In this document: positions 32,953-42,200 of the stretch, piece after piece | Layout: the number at the start of each line of letters is the position of its first letter | Numbering within the stretch: position 1 is the stretch's first letter | The notes under the pieces: model-generated | Databases searched by the model: none | Told to the model about the DNA's origin: nothing | The model's input: the letters and a program-made list of their open reading frames with translations, nothing else | Source of the DNA: an uncultured bacterium | GTDB lineage: Bacteria; Actinomycetota; Coriobacteriia; Coriobacteriales; Coriobacteriaceae | Length of the DNA: 64,000 nt | Assembly: GCA_958349055.1 (NCBI GenBank) | Contig: CATWBO010000003.1 | Location: 19,492 to 83,491, forward strand | Direction: 5' to 3' | Translations under genes and position numbers: made by a program

Positions 32953-34806
32953 TTAGCATCCCTCCTTTGCGCAGGTTGATGCGGGGGCGGTTGAGGCGGA
33001 CGCGGACGCCGCGCTCCCCTGCTGGCCCTCGAGCTCCTCGCGACGAAGCTGCGACTGGCAGATCTCGCGGTAGAGCTGGCAGCTTGCGTACAGCTCGTCG
33101 TGCGTGCCCAGGCCCGCAACCGAGCCGTGGTCGAGCACGCAGATCATGTCGGCATCGCGCACGGTCGAGACGCGCTGGCTCACGATGACCGTGGTAAGCG
33201 GGAGCCCGCCCTCGGCGGCACCGCGCGCGCTGCGCTCGCGAATGGCGTGGCGAAGTGCTGCGTCCGTCTTAAAGTCGAGCGCCGAGGCGGAATCGTCCAT
33301 GATCAGGATCTGGGGCGAGCCCACCAGAGCGCGCGCGATAGTCAAGCGCTGACGCTGTCCACCGCTGAAGTTCTTGCCGCCCGCCTCGACCGGGGCATCC
33401 AAGCCCTGCGGCTTGTTGCGCACGAACTCGCTGGCCTGCGCCATATCGAGCGCCGCCCAGAGCTCCTCATCGGTCGCCGACTCGTCGCGCCAGGTCAGGT
33501 TGCTGCGGATCGTGCCGCTCACCAGCGACGCACGCTGCGGAACAGTCGCAACCACATGGCGCAGTTGGTCGAGCGGCCAAGCGCGCACGTCGGTACCCAT
33601 CACATTCACGCTGCCGACACCCGCATCGTACAGGCGCGGGATGAGCGAGACGAGCGTCGACTTACCGCTGCCCGTGCCGCCGATAACGCCGAGCGTTTTG
33701 CCCAGCGGCAGCTCCAGGGTCACATCGTTGACGGCGTTGGCCGCGCCCGCGCCAAAGGAGAAGCTCGCGTGGCTCAAGCTCAGCGCGGGGACCAGGGCAG
33801 CGGCGCCCGCCGCGTTCGGCTCGGGCAGGGCGACCGGCTCGTTGCCGTCGTCGGTGATGCTCGGCACGCAATTAAGCACCTCGTTGATACGCGACGCGCT
33901 GGCGCTTGCCTTGGTAAAGACCACGACCAGGTTGGCGACATAGACGATGGAGGTGAGGGTCTGCGTCATGTAGTTGACGAACGCCATGACCTGACCCTGC
34001 GTGAGCTCGCCCACGTTCACCTGGATACCGCCCACCCACAGGATGGCGCACACGCCCAGGTTCATCACCAAAAACGTGACGGGGTTGAGGATTGACGAGA
34101 GCTTGCCGACCGCGATGGCGACATGCGCCTGGTCATCGGCCGCCTGGGCGAAACGCTCACGCTCGTGGTCTTCGCGCACAAACGCACGGACCACGCGAGC
34201 GCCCGAAAGCCCCTCGCGGCAGATAAGCGCGATGCGGTCGAGCTTTGCCTGCAGCTGTTTGTAGTACGGGATGCAGCGCGCCATGACAAACCAGAACACC
34301 AGGCCGATGGCGGGCGTGCAGATCAAGAAGATGATGCCGAGCTTAAGGTCGATGGCGAGGGCCGCGACCATGGAACCCACCGCCAGGAAGGGCCAGCGAA
34401 TGAGCATGCGCACGCCCAGCGCCACGGCCAGCTGCACCTGGTTGACGTCGTTGGTGATGCGCGTGATGAGCGACGGCGTGCCAAAGCGATCGAGCTCGGC
34501 ATAGCTCAGCTTATTGATGTGCCCATAGAGCGCGCCGCGAATATCGGTGCCCATGCCCTGTGAGGTCAGCGCCGCCATCTTTTGGCAGACGAGCGTAAAC
34601 GAGATGCCGATCACAGCCATGGCGCCAAGCAGCATACCGTAGTGGACGACGGCATTCACGTCGTGCGCGCCAATGCCCTTGTCGATCATCTGGGCAATCA
34701 CCAGCGGCGTCAGCAGGTCAAAGATCACCTCGATCAGCTTGCACGCAGGACCAATCACCATATACCGGCGAAACTTACCACCAAAACGCCTGAGCAGCTC
34801 AATCAT
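32953..34806 (-). CDS. ABC exporter, ATP-binding and permease subunit (degenerate half)
   Basis: A 617-residue type I exporter half with Walker A GGTGSGKST, signature FSGGQRQRL and Walker B ILIMDDSASALD. The catalytic Glu is replaced by Asp, as in the first halves at 1-656 and 60365-62089. The ATG at 34806 is chosen because it opens the typical MIELLRRFGGKFRRYM membrane domain and has GGGAG upstream; the open frame continues upstream without a site. A Ser/Ala-rich tail ends in Cys. It is the first gene of a two-gene exporter operon, divergent from the LANTG protein genes. Confidence 0.93.
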   Translation of the reverse strand: MIELLRRFGGKFRRYMVIGPACKLIEVIFDLLTPLVIAQMIDKGIGAHDVNAVVHYGMLLGAMAVIGISFTLVCQKMAALTSQGMGTDIRGALYGHINKLSYAELDRFGTPSLITRITNDVNQVQLAVALGVRMLIRWPFLAVGSMVAALAIDLKLGIIFLICTPAIGLVFWFVMARCIPYYKQLQAKLDRIALICREGLSGARVVRAFVREDHERERFAQAADDQAHVAIAVGKLSSILNPVTFLVMNLGVCAILWVGGIQVNVGELTQGQVMAFVNYMTQTLTSIVYVANLVVVFTKASASASRINEVLNCVPSITDDGNEPVALPEPNAAGAAALVPALSLSHASFSFGAGAANAVNDVTLELPLGKTLGVIGGTGSGKSTLVSLIPRLYDAGVGSVNVMGTDVRAWPLDQLRHVVATVPQRASLVSGTIRSNLTWRDESATDEELWAALDMAQASEFVRNKPQGLDAPVEAGGKNFSGGQRQRLTIARALVGSPQILIMDDSASALDFKTDAALRHAIRERSARGAAEGGLPLTTVIVSQRVSTVRDADMICVLDHGSVAGLGTHDELYASCQLYREICQSQLRREELEGQQGSAASASASTAPASTCAKEGC

Positions 34807-34935
34807 AAAAAGGCGCTCCCTATCATCATCCACACTCAATTCGAACCATGATAGTACTGTCGCCCCAAAAGACGAGTAAAGACGAGTAAACAGCTCGTTA
34901 TTTCTGGCGAGATTCAAGGGCAGGTTAATCGCCTG

Positions 34936-34941
34936 ATATAC
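34936..34941 (+). promoter_or_regulatory. Putative -10 box for the tandem LANTG genes
   Basis: TATACT lies 52 nt upstream of the first LANTG gene start, with TTCAAG 18 nt before it as a weak -35. Only the first copy of the duplicated genes has this box, so both are probably transcribed from it. Confidence 0.45.
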
Positions 34942-34992
34942 TTACATTAGTGCTACCAAATGAGTCGCCAACCCTTGAAATGAGGTGCCGAG

Positions 34993-35583
34993 ATGAACGA
35001 CATTCTCGCAAGAAGAGCAAGACGAGCAACCATGGGCATCGCCCTTTCCGTGGCACTTGCCGCGGGAATCGCCCCCGCAACGGCGATAGCGGCAGAAATC
35101 AGCTCCCCCATCGGCGCAGTTGCCTTGCAGGCGGAAGATGCGGCCACCGAAAAAGACAAAGCGTATGCAGCCATGCAGGAAGCGCTCAAAAACCTCGAAG
35201 CCGCAAAAAAGGCCGCGAGTTCCGAGAAAATTGCGCGCTTTAACTATGACGACGCCTGCAAGGCATACGAAGAGGCAAAAGCCGCGGCAGACAAGGCCAC
35301 CTCGCCCGAGATAACGCAACCGACCGAGACGACGCCTCCCTCCAACTCGGCGCAACCGGCCGAGACGGCACAGCCCGCCGGCTCGCCCGCGACCGGCGAA
35401 GACGCCGCACCGAGCTCCACCAAGCAGGCGAACTCGAGCAACGGCAAGCAAGCAACCACGACCGCCAACAAGCTCGCAAACACAGGCGACACAACGCCAA
35501 GCGCAATCGCACTAGCAGGAATCGCCGCCATGGGACTCGGAATAACCGCCACAGCCACCCGCCGCATCAAGAACTCAAAATAG
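34993..35583 (+). CDS. Small LANTG-anchored surface protein, short copy
   Basis: A 196-residue secreted protein. The signal peptide (about residues 1-34) is followed by a short helical stretch (about 45-95, KDKAYAAMQEALKNLEAAKK), a Pro/Thr/Ser/Ala linker, then LANTGD, a hydrophobic span and RRIKNSK. The next gene is a close copy with the same upstream sequence and a coiled coil of about 150 residues in the place where this one joins EKIARFNYDDACKAYEEAK. This gene therefore looks like an internal-deletion derivative that kept its frame. It could serve as a short wall-anchored stalk. Confidence 0.85.
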   Translation: MNDILARRARRATMGIALSVALAAGIAPATAIAAEISSPIGAVALQAEDAATEKDKAYAAMQEALKNLEAAKKAASSEKIARFNYDDACKAYEEAKAAADKATSPEITQPTETTPPSNSAQPAETAQPAGSPATGEDAAPSSTKQANSSNGKQATTTANKLANTGDTTPSAIALAGIAAMGLGITATATRRIKNSK

Positions 35584-35611
35584 CTACCAACCCTTGAAAT
35601 GAGGTGCCGAG

Positions 35612-36643
35612 ATGAACGACATTCTCGCAAGAAGAGCAAGACGAGCAACTATGGGCATCGCCCTCTCCGTGGCGCTTGTCGCAGGAATCGCCCCCGTAAC
35701 GGCGATTGCGGCAGAAACTAGCTCCCCCATCGATGCAGTTGCCTTGCAGACGGCTGCCGCGGCCTCGAGCGAAACCGCGGCAGCCGAAAAAGACAAGGCG
35801 TACGCGGCCATGCAGGAAGCGCTCAAAAACCTCGAAGCCGCAAAAGACGCCGCAAGTCCCGAGAAACTTGCGGAAATCGATGATGACATTGCCGCATTTC
35901 AAGAACTCTACGACATGATAGTGGCGGAAGCCGCCAAATGGAGGGAACCCCTTCCCGCCATGCAGGCGAATGTCGATGCAGCCCAAGCCAAATACGATGA
36001 GGCCCACAACCGGACAAGCGGCCTTCAGGCAGAATTAGATAAGGCACTTGAAGCACTCGGCGACGAGGAGCCCAGCACAGCTATTAAGGAGCATATTAAG
36101 CAGTTGCGCAGTGAGATCATGGCGGCAAAAACGCGAGAAAAATCTTGTGAAGATGATCTTCACCACTACCAACGCCGGCTCGAAAGCCAGGAAAAACAGG
36201 TTCAGCGTTTCGAAAGTGAGGCGGAGGAAGCCAAAGCCCGCATCGACGAGGACATAGCCAAGCGAAATGCGCTCACCGACGATTTGGAAAAGGCACAGGC
36301 GGCCTATGACGACGCCTGCAAGGCATACGAAGAGGCGAAAGCCGCAGCAGACAAGGCCACCTCGCCCGAGATAACGCGACCGACCGAGACAACACCTCCC
36401 TCCGGCTCGGCGCAACCGGCCGAGGCGGCACAGCCCGCCGGCTCGTCCGCGACTGGGAAAAATACCCCGCCAAGCTCCACCAAGCAAGCGAACTCGAGCA
36501 ACGGCAAGCAAGCAACTACGACCGCCGGCAAGCTCGCAAACACAGGCGACACAACGCCAAGCGCAATCGCGCTAGCAGGAATCGCCGCCGCAGGCCTCGG
36601 AATGACCGCCACAGCCACACGCCGCATCAAAAACTCAAAGTAG
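35612..36643 (+). CDS. LANTG-anchored coiled-coil surface protein, long copy
   Basis: A 343-residue paralogue of the preceding gene. Signal peptide (1-34), long coiled coil (about 50-250, with repeated Lys/Glu/Ala heptads such as EKDKAYAAMQEALKNLEAAK), Pro/Thr/Ser/Ala linker, LANTGD and a hydrophobic tail with RRIKNSK. The 28 nt upstream of its start repeat the sequence before the first copy almost exactly, so the duplication included the ribosome binding site region. The sequence LANTGD is also used by the 1361-residue protein at 23457-27542, which suggests one shared sortase encoded elsewhere. Confidence 0.88.
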   Translation: MNDILARRARRATMGIALSVALVAGIAPVTAIAAETSSPIDAVALQTAAAASSETAAAEKDKAYAAMQEALKNLEAAKDAASPEKLAEIDDDIAAFQELYDMIVAEAAKWREPLPAMQANVDAAQAKYDEAHNRTSGLQAELDKALEALGDEEPSTAIKEHIKQLRSEIMAAKTREKSCEDDLHHYQRRLESQEKQVQRFESEAEEAKARIDEDIAKRNALTDDLEKAQAAYDDACKAYEEAKAAADKATSPEITRPTETTPPSGSAQPAEAAQPAGSSATGKNTPPSSTKQANSSNGKQATTTAGKLANTGDTTPSAIALAGIAAAGLGMTATATRRIKNSK

Positions 36644-36687
36644 TTGCCGGCGGGCATCACCTTCGTCAATCCACAAGCCCAGAGGCA

Positions 36688-36733
36688 AAAGAGGCCCGTT
36701 TCCCCAACCAAAACCGGGGAAACGGGCCTCTTT
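36688..36733 (+). terminator. Terminator after the LANTG pair
   Basis: AAAAGAGGCCCGTTTCCCC pairs with GGGGAAACGGGCCTCTTT across a 10-nt loop and ends in T. A strong rho-independent terminator for the + strand. Confidence 0.9.
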
Positions 36734-36819
36734 AACTGCAAAATCCAAGCAGCAGCAACGTCTCTTGAACTACGTAGCCATCAATGCCCAGGCAACGCCA
36801 GCAAGCAGCACAAAACACG

Positions 36820-36945
36820 GGATTCAATTCTGCAGCTTGCGCCGTTGAACTCCACGAGCCTGCCCGTGTAGACAAGCCTGTCCACGACAGCCGCAGCCAT
36901 CTTGTCGTCGCCGAACACGGTCACCCACTTGCTGAACTCTATGTT
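36820..36945 (-). pseudogene. IstB remnant (IS21-family ATPase C-terminus)
   Basis: The minus strand reads NIEFSKWVTVFGDDK followed by AAAVVDRLVYTGRLVEFNG, the conserved C-terminal end of IstB, the ATPase partner of IS21 transposases. About 42 of some 250 residues remain, and no transposase gene or IS ends are seen. It marks a past insertion between the LANTG pair and the second ATPase. Confidence 0.8.
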
Positions 36946-37200
36946 GGCCGTGGCGGGCGGGCTTATTGCCGCGGGCATCGTTCTCGCGGGCATCGGCTTT
37001 ATCGCCTCCGGCGTCGCCGACCCCGCCGCGCCCTAGGCGCAACGAACCCGGGCACTCCGTCCGCTAATTTGATTGAGATGGATCGCTCCTACTACGCGAG
37101 CATTGAGGTCGGGCGGCGCAATGTCAGCCTTTCAAATCTCAAGAAGATTGCCGACGGCTTTCACATCACCATTTCGGAGCTCATGCGCGGTGTCGAATAG
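36946..37200 (+). pseudogene. Remnants: membrane-protein C-terminus and XRE-type regulator C-terminus
   Basis: Two short fragments follow the IstB scrap. At about 36949-37035 a frame reads VAGGLIAAGIVLAGIGFIAS and ends ADPAAP with a stop, which looks like the end of a membrane protein. At about 37066-37200 another reads MDRSYYASIEVGRRNVSLSN followed by LKKIADGFHITISELMRGVE. That is the second half of a Cro/CI-type helix-turn-helix domain; the first helices are missing. Both appear to be leftovers of genes that once stood here. Confidence 0.72.
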
Positions 37201-37259
37201 ATGATTCTCATCTGACTTGGCTCGTCCATGTTTAATCTGTCTCGTTAACTGAAATACAC

Positions 37260-37317
37260 AAATCTGGTTAATCAAATAATTGAAATCTGGTTAAATGAAA
37301 ACTGTAAATTTGGTTAA
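37260..37317 (+). promoter_or_regulatory. Three iterons AAATCTGGTTAA before the second ATPase gene
   Basis: AAATCTGGTTAA occurs at 37260-37271 and 37283-37294, and AAATTTGGTTAA at 37306-37317. The period is exactly 23 nt, about two DNA turns. The array ends 15 nt before the ATPase start and probably covers its promoter. It looks like a set of sites for a repressor that binds one face of the DNA. Confidence 0.75.
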
Positions 37318-37332
37318 ACGCGCTGGTAAGCA

Positions 37333-38610
37333 ATGGTGAAAACTATGCCAAAAAAGTACTACGCTAGAATTATCGAAAATGAGCTCGACCAGATGCTTGG
37401 GATATTCGGTGCCGTTCTCATCGAAGGACCTAAATGGTGCGGGAAGACAACCACGGCCGGGACCCGTGCGGCGTCCAGGCTCCTCCTCATGGACCCGTCG
37501 CGCAACTTCGAGAATCGCTTCCGTGCCGAGACGGACCCGGCGCTTGCCGTTTCCGGCGAGGTGCCGCGGCTGATCGACGAATGGCAGGAGGTTCCGAAAC
37601 TTTGGGACGCGGCACGGTTTGAGTGCGACAACCGCGGCGGCGAGCCTGGCCAGTTCATATTTACGGGGTCGGCGACACCGCGAGACAATGAGCGGCCGAT
37701 GCACAGTGGCGCTGGAAGGTTCGCTAAATTGCGCATGGACACCATGACGCTTTTCGAACTTGGGAAATCTAGCGGTGCGATTAAGCTGTCGGGCATCATT
37801 TCTGGCGAAAAGTTCAGTGGCGCCTTCGGATCGATGGGTTCTGCCGAGATCGCCGAGCGCATCGTTTGCGGTGGATGGCCGGCGTCGATTGGGCGTGACG
37901 CGCGAATTGCGTCCGCGACGGCAAAACGATATATCGAGATAGTCGCCGAGGAAGACATCCCCCGCGTCGATGGCTCTCGACGAGATCCTGAGAAAGTGAA
38001 AGCCGTCATCGCGTCGTTGGCGCGCAACGAATCCACTCTTGCGACGCTCAAGACGCTTGTGGCCGATTTGGGTGGCGACGTATCGAGACAAACAGCGGCA
38101 TCATACATATCCCTTCTTAGCAGATTGAGTTTCGTCTGCGATATCCCCGCATGGAATCCCGCGATGAGATCTCCGGTGCATCTGAGGGAGGCGCGTAAGC
38201 ATCATCTTGCCGACCCGTCGCTTGCAGCGGCTGCGCTCGGGGCGACTGTGGAGACGTTGTTGTCAGACTTCAAGACACTTGGGCTGCTTTTCGAATCGTT
38301 GGCGCTCCATGATCTATGGGTCTATGCGAGGGCAAACGGAATGGGCCTTTATCACTATCACGATTCCCGCGATCTTGAGGTCGACGCTGTCATAGCGGCT
38401 CCAGGTGGGATGTGGATTCCCGTTGAGGTCAAGCTCAGTTCCGCGCAAATCGAAGAGGCATCTGACAATCTTGTTGCCGTCGAAAAGCGTATGGTTGCTG
38501 CCGGAAACACTCCGCCGGTTTCTAAAGTGGCGATCATTGGATTTGGTTCACAGGCCTATGTTACCGACCGCGGCGTCCAAGTTGTTCCATTGGACGTTCT
38601 CGCGCCGTAA
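37333..38610 (+). CDS. AAA ATPase with DUF4143-type C-terminal domain (copy 2)
   Basis: A 425-residue protein. Walker A is GPKWCGKTTT (about residue 34), Walker B RLIDEWQEVP (about residue 80), with IFTGSATP as sensor. The C-terminal domain has LEVDAVIAAPGGMWIPVEVKL, a PD-(D/E)XK-like pattern. It belongs to a different subgroup from the ATPase at 29112-30305; its closest kin in the window is the remnant at 30647-31064. No good ribosome binding site is seen. ATG 37345 is a second possible start, just before KKYYARI. Three iterons lie directly upstream. The biological role of this family is not settled; DNA binding or toxin-like roles are guesses. Confidence 0.87.
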   Translation: MVKTMPKKYYARIIENELDQMLGIFGAVLIEGPKWCGKTTTAGTRAASRLLLMDPSRNFENRFRAETDPALAVSGEVPRLIDEWQEVPKLWDAARFECDNRGGEPGQFIFTGSATPRDNERPMHSGAGRFAKLRMDTMTLFELGKSSGAIKLSGIISGEKFSGAFGSMGSAEIAERIVCGGWPASIGRDARIASATAKRYIEIVAEEDIPRVDGSRRDPEKVKAVIASLARNESTLATLKTLVADLGGDVSRQTAASYISLLSRLSFVCDIPAWNPAMRSPVHLREARKHHLADPSLAAAALGATVETLLSDFKTLGLLFESLALHDLWVYARANGMGLYHYHDSRDLEVDAVIAAPGGMWIPVEVKLSSAQIEEASDNLVAVEKRMVAAGNTPPVSKVAIIGFGSQAYVTDRGVQVVPLDVLAP

Positions 38611-38882
38611 CGCTGCGGGCGAAGTGAAATCGACGCATCTTTTGGATTTCTTCAATTTGTGCGTAAACCAACAATGCCGTAATTACGCTATGTCGTTAGT
38701 GCGAACATCGCATCTTCAGTAGTCGAAGCTCGTTCGCAAACGGACCTCTTTACTTGCAAAAAAGGAGACAGCACCGCCGTCTCATGAACCACGTGGCCAC
38801 CGCGCTTCAAATAACGCCAACGAGCAGCAAGAAGCACGGGATCAAATTATCAGATAAATGTGACCCTTCAGGTGGTTTTGGT

Positions 38883-38989
38883 CGGCAACCCGCGAGAGCC
38901 GGCAGGGCGTTTGGTAGTCGAGCGATCCCGCAGGCGAAGCCGAGGACCAGCGAGACACCAAACGCCCTGCCGGCTCTCGCAGGTTGCCG
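38883..38989. repeat. Long inverted repeat between the ATPase and SRP RNA genes
   Basis: Arms 38883-38915 and 38957-38989 are 33-nt inverted repeats with one mismatch (CGGCAACCCGCGAGAGCCGG at left). The 41-nt loop includes CCGCAGGCGAAGCCGAGG. It lies 11 nt past the SRP RNA 3' end and in the gap of the convergent ATPase and adhesin genes. The remaining gap from 38611 to 38882 shows no gene. Confidence 0.85.
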
Positions 38990-39000
38990 CGGCACCAAAA

Positions 39001-39120
39001 AGCGCCTGCGCACTCGATGGATTCGGATGCCCGACAGAGGCTCCTTATGGCTGCTTCCTTCCGGACCTGACCAGATTCGGAACATGTCGTCATCCGAACC
39101 CATCGAACGCGCTAGGCGCT
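39001..39120 (-). ncRNA. ffs: Small signal recognition particle RNA (4.5S type)
   Basis: The minus strand contains the universally conserved SRP loop GTCAGGTCCGGAAGGAAGCA. Flanks fold into one long hairpin: AGCGCC at the 5' end pairs with GGCGCT at the 3' end, and TTCGATGGGTTCGGATG pairs with CATCCGAATCCATCGA. TTTTT follows the last pair as a terminator. A promoter TTGCCC-N17-TAAGAT stands at 39155-39127. The RNA joins Ffh to target nascent membrane and secreted proteins. Confidence 0.95.
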
Positions 39121-39126
39121 CGGTAT

Positions 39127-39155
39127 ATCTTACCCGCTCCCGCCCACCAGGGCAA
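39127..39155 (-). promoter_or_regulatory. Putative promoter of the SRP RNA gene
   Basis: On the minus strand TTGCCC (-35, 39155-39150) and TAAGAT (-10, 39132-39127) are 17 nt apart and place the start near 39120, where the RNA stem begins. It lies between the SRP gene and the adhesin stop. Confidence 0.6.
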
Positions 39156-39200
39156 GTGGGGCGGACCCATCGGATGGATTCGCCCCACTCGTGCATATCG

Positions 39201-42200
39201 CTAGCGGCGCCTGCGGTACAGGGCCGCGCCGCCCGCGACGGCCAGCGCGCCGATGCCGGCCATGGCCGCGAGGGCCGCCGCCGGCAGACTGCGGTCGCCG
39301 GTGTCGGGCATGCCGCCCTTGGAGCCGCCGCTGCCGGAGCCGCTATCGGAACCGCCGCCCGGCGTGCCGGGGTTCTCGGGGGTGCCGGGGGTCCCGGGCT
39401 CCTCGGCGTAGCTGTTGGTGAAGACCGGCGGCACGCTGGCGTCACCCTCGTAGGAGACCTTCGCCGACAGGTAACCCGTCTTGGTGCCGTTAGCGTCCTC
39501 GTCGCTCACCGTGACGACGATCTTACGCACGGCCTTGTCGTAGGTCACGTGCGCCTGGCCGTCGTCGACCTCGCTCACCGTGAAGGTGTAGGTGCCGGCC
39601 TGCTTGAAGGTCAGGGCGTCGAACGTGACGCTGCCGTCCGCGGCGTTCCTGGCGGTCGACATGACCTTGCCGGCCCGGCTCTTGAGCTCGAAGCTGAACT
39701 GGCCCGCCTTGAGCTCGGCGCCCTTGAGCACCTTGGCGGCGCCCAGCCTGAGGGTGACGGGCGCGGCCTCGTAGCCGTTGGTGAACGTCACCGAGCCATC
39801 GCCCGTGGGCTTGCCCTCGGCGTCCGCGAGCTCGTGCTTGACGGCGAGCGTGCCGTTGCCGGCATCGGTGACCGTCGTGCGCACGCGGTACGTCGCCCTG
39901 TCGTACGTCACGCCGCCCGCCATGCCGGCGACCTCGCGCAGCTCGTAGCTGTGCGTGCCGGGCGCGGTGTAGGTGACCGGGTCGAGCGCGACCGTTCCGT
40001 CGGCGGCGTTCCTGCCCGTCACCGCGACGCTCTCGCTGCCGTCGGCGGAAATCTCGACCAGCTGGAACTCGAACTCGCCCTCGGCCAGGTCGCGGCCCTC
40101 GAGCCTCTTGTTCACCTTGATCTGGTCGGTGACGGAGCTCGGGGTCGGGCCCACGCCGTAGGTGTTGGTGAACTCGAACGCGCCCTTGCCCTGGGGCGTG
40201 CCCTCGGCGGGCAGGACCTCCGCGGCGAGCGTGCCCTCACTGGTGTTCTCGATCACCTTGACCGTGAAGACCTTGGTCGCCACCGCATCGTTGACCACGC
40301 CGTCGACCGAGCCGGACTCGCTCACCCGGTAGGCGAACGTCTTGGAGCGCAGGCCGTCGCCGTCGATCGCGGCATCGTCGAGGTCACTCAGCTGCCTGAA
40401 CGTGACGCGGCCCAGCTCGACGTTGCCGGCGGCATCGTTGACCGCCTCGGTCACCGTCTTGCCGGAAGCGTCGACCGGCGCGGGCGCGCCGTCCAGCGGT
40501 GCAATCTTGAAGGTGTACTTGCCCGCGATGTCGGCCTGCGTCAGGCCGAGCCCGGCCTGGCTGAGAGCCAGCGTCTTGGTGCCCGAGAAGTCGACCGTCG
40601 CCTCGTTGGAGCCGTAGCCGTTCACGAACGACAGCGTGCCGTCGGAGCCCTCGGGATAGGCCACGGCCACGTCCAGCCCGCCCTTGCCGTTATCGGTCAC
40701 CTTGACGGTGATGTCGAAGCTCGAGGCGGTCGCCGTCACGCCCGCGGGCAGCGCCGCCGTGTCCTCGGAAACGGTATAGGGGATGGACCAGGAGCCGTCG
40801 TCGGCCCTAGTGGCGGTGCCGTCCGCCACCATCTGCTCGAGCGAGCCGGTGGTGTAGGCGATGGGCGAGAACGTGAGCGCCGCGGCCTCGCCGTCACCGG
40901 AGGCCTGGTTGGACGCGGTCGCGACCACGCTGCCGTGGGCATCACGGACGGAGAACGAGAACTCGCCCGCCGCCGCGGCGCGGCCCGTCAGCGTCTTGGT
41001 GGCGTTGATTGCCGCGCCGCCCTCGCCGCCGAGCGTGCCGGTGGCCTCGTAGGAGTTCTTGAACGCGACCGTCACGGGCGCGGGCAGCGATGCGGCGTCA
41101 TCGGCCGTCGAGACCTCGCTGCGGGCGACCTCGACGCCGTCCTTGACGACCGTGGTCGTGACCGTGAGTTTGCCCGTCGCCGCGTCGTAGCTGGGCGCGA
41201 TGGCCACCGTGCGCGGCTCGGTGTCGTTGGTGTAGCCCTCGCCGCCGAGCTTGGTCTCGGTGACGGTGAAGCTGTAGGTCTTGCCCGCGTCGGCGTCGGT
41301 GAACGTCACGTCGCCCTTCGCGGCGCCGCCGATGAGGTCGATGAAGTCGGCCTGTCCGTCATCTGCCGCGGCTACGGTGTAGACATCCTTGCCGGTCTTG
41401 AGGCCGAGCTTGGCGGCCGTCTCGTCGTCGGCGGTCACGGTGAAGGCGAACTGCCCCGCCTCCATGGCGCGGCCGGTAAGCGTCTTGGACAGGCGCACGC
41501 CCGCGCGGGCCGAGTAGTCGAGCCCGGTCGTGTAGGTGTTCACGAAGTCGCCGCCGCTCGCCTGCGCGATCGCGGGCGTCGAGGCCGTGAGGTTACCCGA
41601 GCCGTCGTCGGTCACGGTCACCGTCATCGTGGCGGCATGGCCGTCGTAGTCCACGCCGGCGATGGCCGAGCCGTCAGCGGGCCTGACCTCGCGCACCGTG
41701 TAGGTGAAGGTCTTGGCGCGCACGCGCTTGCCGCCGACCTCGGCGAACCCGGCGTCCTTGATGTCGTTAAGCGTGTAGCGGATGGAGCCGAAGTCGAAGG
41801 CGACCTTTTCGCCCGCCTTGGTCCCGGCAGCCGTCACGCTGACGGTCTTGGAGCCGTCGGCGGAGCCCTCGGGCATGGGCGCGCCGCCCTCGCCCGTGAG
41901 CGTGAACTGGAAGCTGTCGCCCTCCGCCCAGTCGCGGCCCTCGAGCGTCTTGGTGAAGAGCCCCCCGGTGGAGACGTCCCTGCCCTCGGTGGCCGTGCCG
42001 TACGTGTTGGTGAACGCCGCGGTCGCGCCGCCCTCGGTCACGGTGCCCTCGGCCCCGTCGGCCGTGGTCGCGTAGCCCTCGGCCGCGTCCTCGGTCACGG
42101 TGTAGCGCGCGCCCACGGGCAGGCCGGCGATGGTCTTCTCCCCGCCATGCTTAAGCTTGAAGGTCGCCTTGCCGTCCGCGAACTCCACGGCGTCCCCACC

